Below, in pieces: positions 58,954 to 64,000 of a stretch of DNA of 64,000 nt. The translations under genes were made by a program, and so were the position numbers. The notes beneath the pieces were generated by a model, which was given only the letters and a program-made list of their open reading frames with translations, made no database searches and had not been told where the DNA came from. Positions within the stretch are counted from its first letter, which is position 1. Each line of letters begins with the position of its first letter. The stretch comes from Powellomyces hirtus. Lineage: Eukaryota; Chytridiomycota; Chytridiomycetes; Spizellomycetales; Powellomycetaceae. The stretch is taken from contig JAHLKG010000008.1 of assembly GCA_025526995.1 (NCBI GenBank), forward strand, positions 868,001 to 932,000. The letters run 5' to 3'.

Positions 58954-60306
58954 TCAAAGTGTGCCACTCCAATGCAGATACATGTCATCCAAAAACACAC
59001 AGTTTTCGTAATGATAAACTCCTTCCGATGGATCTCCAGCGGATCCGCAGAACGTGCAGGCGATGCCCGCATCGCAGGACGTATTGTACGGGTCAAATGC
59101 GTATCCGCTACCAGCAATCCCTTCGATCAACGGGTGTGATGATAGCATTGTGTGCGCGAAACTCAATAAACGTTTGTTGTAGTTGAGTTGGCGGTTATGA
59201 GCGGCGCCCTTGGTGAGGGCTTGGCGGAATGAGCGGCATGCCGCTTCGGCTGATTCCTCTGTGTGCGAATCGATTGCTGGAAACGCTGTGAACGTGGTTA
59301 ATTTCCTTGAGCGATACATATCGGAGGCTCGAGTCTGAAAAGCGTACCTTGGAATTTCAATCTGACAGTCTTGACTCCCGGATCTTTAACAGGTCTCAAT
59401 TGGTGATTATACACCTCGACCTGTCCCGGCCCGCCGTAGAAACCCCCGTAGTATTCACCCAGCAGCATCATCTCCCCACCAGCATCCGATCGCAAGATCG
59501 AATTGTGCTGTATCGTCGAGAACGTGATCTCCTTTGTACCACTCATCCTCACGAACCGGTCGGTAGAAAAGTACTCTGGCACTCGCATGTTGAGACAGAG
59601 AGTTTTTTTGCTATACGTGAGGTTGATTACCAGCACCGCAATATCTGTCCGTGGATGGATGTAGCATAGCACCGGCCCGATCGTGCCCCACCGACTGCTG
59701 CAGGCATCCCATTGATACATTGTCGCGCTCCAGCGGGAAAAATCGTAATTTTCCTGACCCATTGAATAAGCGTTTTGAAGCGCTTTATATGCGCCGATCG
59801 CTTTTTCGCGCCAGTATTCCCGGGGGCGGTTGACCTCATCCTCGCCAGGCATGAAATCGCAAAATACGCCTACAAACACCAAGGAGTCAAAAATGTAGCT
59901 CGCTTTTGCCCATGTATTTCCCTTTCAGAAATGTGGGAAAGAGCAGTCTCACCAGCATTTTCATCTTCAACTACCATCGTGTTGTCATCGTCGTCATCGT
60001 CTCCTTCTGTGTCTTCGTCGTCCTTACGCATGCCCGGAAACATCTCGTCCATGGCACTTCGATCGAGACTCATGCTCTCTAGTTTGAATGTGATGTCTAA
60101 ACCGCGGTGCGAGTGCGTAAGTATCGAGGTAACTGATATCACATGCAGGAGAAATAGAAGCAGGCCACGCACCTGGCCAGAAACATACCTTTTGGGTTGC
60201 ATTGTGACGGTGTCGAAGTTTTGTTTCTGACTTTGAAGCATGCGGGTTTCAGCGCCGTAGGAGAGATGGCCCGCTTGGCACGGTTGTCTCGTGCTTTAGC
60301 CAACAT
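58954..60306 (-). CDS. Orphan 371-residue protein
   Basis: Family not recognised. Exons 60306-60189, 60096-59953, 59869-59348 and 59285-58954 join in frame. The N-terminus is basic (MLAKARDNRAKRAISP), followed by DITFKLESMSLD, then an acidic run (DEDTEGDDDDDDN). The globular part has YWREKAIGAYKALQNAYSMG, aromatic-rich YDFSRWSATMYQWDACSSRW, FYGGPGQVEVYNHQLRP and YNKRLLSFAHTML. A C-terminal Cys/His group (CDAGIACTFCG ... YHYENC) could bind a metal. No signal peptide or membrane segment. Start at 60306 was chosen because only this frame joins the acceptor at 60097. Soluble, perhaps nuclear; function unknown. Confidence 0.7.
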
Positions 60307-60723
60307 GGGATACCCACCTATATGTATATGTATAACGGGAAGAGGGGGTATATGGAACAAGGGAAATGTCGCAGGTGGAGCAGCAGTGGTAAAGAGCGTG
60401 AAGTGTGAACTTTGGTAAGACGCGTGGTCAACGCGTAGGTACAATAGTCCAATGACAGTATCACATCCTTGTAGGTCGCGTCATTCCCAACTTTCCTCGC
60501 CTTTCCTCAAAAGCAATTGCGGGATCCCGGACGACAAGCCAAGCTATCAGGTACCGTTCCCTGCGTAAATTTTTCTGGTCGCGATGGTATCTGATCTGGG
60601 AACCACGTATGATGAAAATGCTATTGTAAATAAATATGTATATATGCAATTGAACACTCTGCGCCGGTCCCGAACGCCAGGTTAACGCCGAGGTTTCTCT
60701 GATAGTCGACAAACGACGTTGTT
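60307..60723. other. Intergenic region
   Basis: 417 bp between two minus-strand genes, AT-rich around 60600-60650. No gene supported. Confidence 0.5.
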
Positions 60724-62592
60724 TCAGGTGGACACTTTGGCCCTTTTGGTGAAGCGATCCAGAGCCGTACGTGGTTTCTCCTCGTCGCCTTCGCCTCGGG
60801 CGCGTTTGCGGTCCTGCTCCCGTTCTTTCTTTTCTTTCTCCAAGCGCTCTCGCACCTCATTCTGCAAGAAAAAGGATGCATGAATGGTGATGATCATGCG
60901 CCATGATCTTCGTATTGATGCTGAAAAGCAGAGACTTACCCTTCTTTCGTCGACAACATTCGACTGCTTTCGGAGATATCTCCGCATAGAGGAAGATTTT
61001 CCACGCGCCTTGTGCTGTGGCACGAATTTTTGTCCAGGATGATTGGCCTGCGGAAGTGAAGCGAGGGATTAGGATTTCCTACTATCTTATTCGCTCACAT
61101 GAGAAGATGAAATTTACCTCCCACTCGACTCGCTTTTCCTCCGCAATGACTTCCTGAGGTGCTCGGTCGACGGTACCGATAAAATCCGAATCCAGGGTGA
61201 TCATTTCCGGTTGTATCTTGTCGAGCAGACTGTGCACTTCGCTCTCCTGTCGTTGCTTGACGGTCTGGAACGGGTTGGCTTCCATCGTGTCGAAATTTGG
61301 CTCTCCGGATCCCGGAACCACGATGCTCGATATGCCGCCGGAGTGTCCGATGCCAAGAACATCTTCGTATGGACAGAACTGGATCTCGTGGATGGTGTTG
61401 CCGGCGCAGAGGTGGGACATGTAGGGTTCCTTTTGTTTTTCTCGGAACGCATCTTTCCATATCTAGAATCAAGAAAGACCCGTGAGTTACTTCCCCGCCA
61501 CCGAGCAAGTCAGCCAATACTTACGCTGATATTCGGACCATACCCGACACCCAGTAGACCTTGGTGAGATATTGCCAAAGTAGAAGCTGGTGTTTTGGTA
61601 TAATACGCATGCAGGCATTTGTATGTTCGCAGATCCCACAACTTCATCTGTCCGTCCAACCCCGTCGTCGCCATGTGAATGCCCCCTCTGTCTACAGCGA
61701 CGGCCTGTACTGGTCCCTTATGACACAGCATCTTCACTAGCGGTGTCGATATTGTTGGCGCCCAGAGTGAAACAGTTCCGTTTCCATGTCCGAGATGCAG
61801 GATGGCATTGTACGGGTTCTGCGTCATTGTGTCGCATTTGCCTTGCTTTGTGCGAAGCTCGGCGACGAGCTTTCCGGTTGACGTGTCCTGGTATTTCAAC
61901 CAGCCGGCATTACCCACTGTCGCCAGCAAAAAGTGGTACGGCAAGAATTCGAGCTTATTTACTTCCGTGTGTTGTCGCAGACAGTGGATTTCCATTCCCG
62001 TGTTGTCGTAGATGTAAGTGTACTTCTTCTGCGCGACCGCGAACATCGTTTCATTGTGCAGCCATTTGACGTCCCGCACAGTCTCCTTGACGTGCAGTTC
62101 ACAGCCCAGCTTTCCTGCTTTCCAGTCAAATGTTGCAATGTGTCCTTTTCGTCCCCCAATCAGCATGTTTCGTCCGTTTCGTGTGTAATCCATGGAATAG
62201 GCGCCAAAATCCTTCAGTTTCAAGTCAAACATTTTCTTGCTAGTATTCACATCGACATTGTCCTTGAGTTGCTTCTGCGTGAACTTCCACGTTTTCTCCA
62301 TCCCCTCCGCTTCCAAGTGACCGCTCTCTGACGGAAGCAGGAACTCTGCTCGTGCCGCTTGCAGAGCTGCCTGTCTCGCTGTCTGTTCCACGCCCTTCAG
62401 TTTCGACTTCAGCTTCTTGTCGTTGACCGATCGCAAAGGAATACTGGTGGTCCCGGCCCGATCGTATTTCTTTGAGGCCGCAGCCTGCTTTTGTGCATCT
62501 TGGGTTGCTTTTTCTTTGGGTTGCCGTACTCCGGATTTTGTGACGTCGGATCCGGGCCTCTCGCCCGCCTTGTCGTTCTTGCTGTCTCCCAT
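60724..62592 (-). CDS. UTP7: U3 snoRNP (SSU processome) WD protein UTP7
   Basis: Scaffold for 18S rRNA processing (WDR46 in animals). Exons 62592-61525, 61462-61118, 61047-60940 and 60861-60724; 552 residues. N-terminus is Lys/Gln-rich, then [61 protein letters not shown] and [28 protein letters not shown] follows in a WD40 propeller, then [20 protein letters not shown] and [24 protein letters not shown], a UTP7 hallmark. The C-terminus is basic. An in-frame ATG at 62727 exists, but the extra 45 residues look like translated leader. Confidence 0.96.
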
Positions 62593-63078
62593 GCTTTTGT
62601 CCACCAAATAAAAATAGCTATGTCCGCACTTTACCGTCCAAGTAGTGAGAGGAAAGAACGTAATTTGGTTTGTAAATGAGACAGTCGGAGTGTCGGAAGC
62701 GCTTCCAAGTTTCTTTTTTCTCGGCACTCTGATTGTCTAATATCCAAATAGTGGTGAGCTTCAACAAAATCCAAGTTTTGCAGAAGTGCCAAATCGAAAC
62801 GTCAAAAACAAAAGGTCACACAAGCTGCGAACGCACGTGACCAGATGTCTGTCACATGACCCGGTCAGCTTGTGATGAACCGACGAAGCTAGAGATTCCT
62901 CGTATGGACGTGTTGAAATTGAACTTGGGCGAGTTAGTAGTAATAGAGCTGAGTTCAGAGTGCTTGACGGCCGGAAACGTCCCTCTTTCATCGTCGCGTC
63001 AAGGCTCAAAGACATAGTCAAAGTCTCGTCCAAAAAACAAAAAAAACAAACTTTTGGCGTTGAGTCCAAAGCCAAGAG
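62593..63078. promoter_or_regulatory. Divergent upstream region, UTP7 / unidentified gene
   Basis: 486 bp between divergent start codons. No element recognised. Confidence 0.45.
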
Positions 63079-64000
63079 ATGACGGGGACGGGAGCCGCTG
63101 GAAGGAAAAATGCCGTGGACATTGTGAGCGCTGGACATGAGACGGACGGAGTTGTCCGTGATGTGCGTTTGTTTGACCAAGACCTCTTATGCTATCAGGT
63201 TCCACTATCCAAAGATCCACAGTACCCATGCCTTTTCCTCGACTTCCAACAAATGCCATTCCTCCTCGATTGTGCGCTCGAGATCTTAAGACCTTGGGCA
63301 GCAACCGAGGATGAGACAAAACCCAGAATGGACGTGCCGCCATCTCCAACTCACTCGTCGTCTCGCACCCCGCTGAAGTTCGTTGTTCCGCGGCTGGCCG
63401 CCTTGGCGCAGAGTATTGAGACGGTCTTAATCAGCAATCCATACAATATGCTGGCATTGCCATACTTAACAGAGTATTTGAGATTCACGGGAAACATATA
63501 TGCGACAGGGCCAACTGTAGAGTTTGGACGGTGCGTTTGAAGGCTAAAGCCACTTAGAGCGGAAGCTGTGCTTATTCCCTTAGATGTAACATTTATTTGT
63601 GGCGGGCAGATTGTTGATGGAAGAACTCGTTCACATTTTCCAAAGGTAAAAATCGGAGTGTCAGATATATGAGATGACCATCGGGGGAGTCCGGATGGGT
63701 GTGGGCCACGCAATTGGCTCGTATCTTCCCATGGGTACCTCAAACGATCGCTGATGATCGTAGGCTTGGGAAATTTGCAATGGCACTTATGATGACCATT
63801 GCCATTTCAGAAATTCTGAAAGCGGGAGAGTGGAAAACAATGTTCATTTCCAGAACGAATTGCATCCTTTGTACTCGCTGCACGACATAGAGATGTGTAT
63901 CGCAAAGATACGACGAGTACATTACTCAGAGATTGTGGTAAGCTCGCAAGAAGATAGAATGCACTGTTCGCGAAGTTTGTCAGATAATGATGTATCATGG
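63079..64000 (+). CDS. Unidentified protein, N-terminal part (3' end outside window)
   Basis: Not recognised. Exons 63079-63530, 63610-63645 and 63811-63937 join in frame; the intron starting at 63938 runs off the right edge. About 205 residues are visible. DVRLFDQDLLCYQVPLSKDP and CLFLDFQQMPFLLDCALEIL form a helical, hydrophobic start. FVVPRLAALAQSIETVL, YLTEYLRFTGNIY, RLLMEELVHIFQR and HPLYSLHDIEMCIAKIRRVHYSEIV follow. The AG at 63809-63810 was chosen over that at 63768-63769 because only it continues the reading frame to a consensus donor. Mostly alpha-helical soluble protein; no signal peptide. Confidence 0.6.

Noticed and set aside
1..64000. CRISPR arrays, insertion sequences, LTRs, rRNA genes
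   Set aside because: None seen: no regularly spaced repeats, no transposase or reverse transcriptase, no rRNA signature. The genome is eukaryotic.

Overview
The window is nuclear DNA of an intron-rich fungus. Genes have short GT-AG introns (mostly 50-100 bp), intergenic gaps are short, and the products are typically fungal: PIK1, VMA13, THI20, ARG8, HAP3, SLU7, UTP7, BUD20 and TMA16. Several genes point to an early-diverging, probably flagellated lineage (chytrid-like): a HOOK dynein adaptor, a candidate Fuzzy-like longin protein, HROB, HEN1, and a nuclear RlmN-type radical-SAM methyltransferase. The lineage is my inference; no rRNA or other marker is present to prove it. I found 29 protein genes, two cut by the window edges, and joined their exons by hand. 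Every complete gene model was checked for reading-frame continuity and total length divisible by three.

1-9.1 kb: the 3' part of HOOK (+) converges on ARG8 (-). A Tyr/Ser phosphatase (+) then converges on HROB (-), a DNA-repair factor that loads MCM8-MCM9. 10-18 kb: ASH2 (COMPASS, +), mitochondrial EF-Ts (+) and beta-tubulin (-). 18-28.3 kb: a small secreted GPI-type protein (-, with a TATA box), a coiled-coil protein (+), 2 kb without genes, a C2H2 transcription factor (+), a tiny C2-domain protein (+) and BUD20 (+).

28.5-36.9 kb: HEN1 small-RNA methyltransferase (-), peroxisomal carnitine acetyltransferase (-), V-ATPase subunit H (+) and RNase H1 (-). 37.5-45 kb: an orphan 579-residue protein (+), CHK1 (-, 14 exons including a 9-nt exon) and SLU7 (-). 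45-55.7 kb: SPC25 (+), THI20 (+), PIK1 (-), a Fuzzy-like longin protein (+) and TMA16 (-). 55.9-64 kb: RlmN-like (+), HAP3 with a Gln/His-rich tail (+), an orphan 371-residue protein (-), UTP7 (-) and an unidentified gene cut by the right edge (+).

The genes are not an operon or a single pathway cluster. Several share compact divergent promoters (SLU7/SPC25 218 bp, TMA16/RlmN 224 bp, PIK1/Fuzzy-like 371 bp, CAT2/VMA13 462 bp). Genome maintenance is well represented (HROB, CHK1, RNH1, SPC25). I saw no transposon, CRISPR array, tRNA or rRNA.
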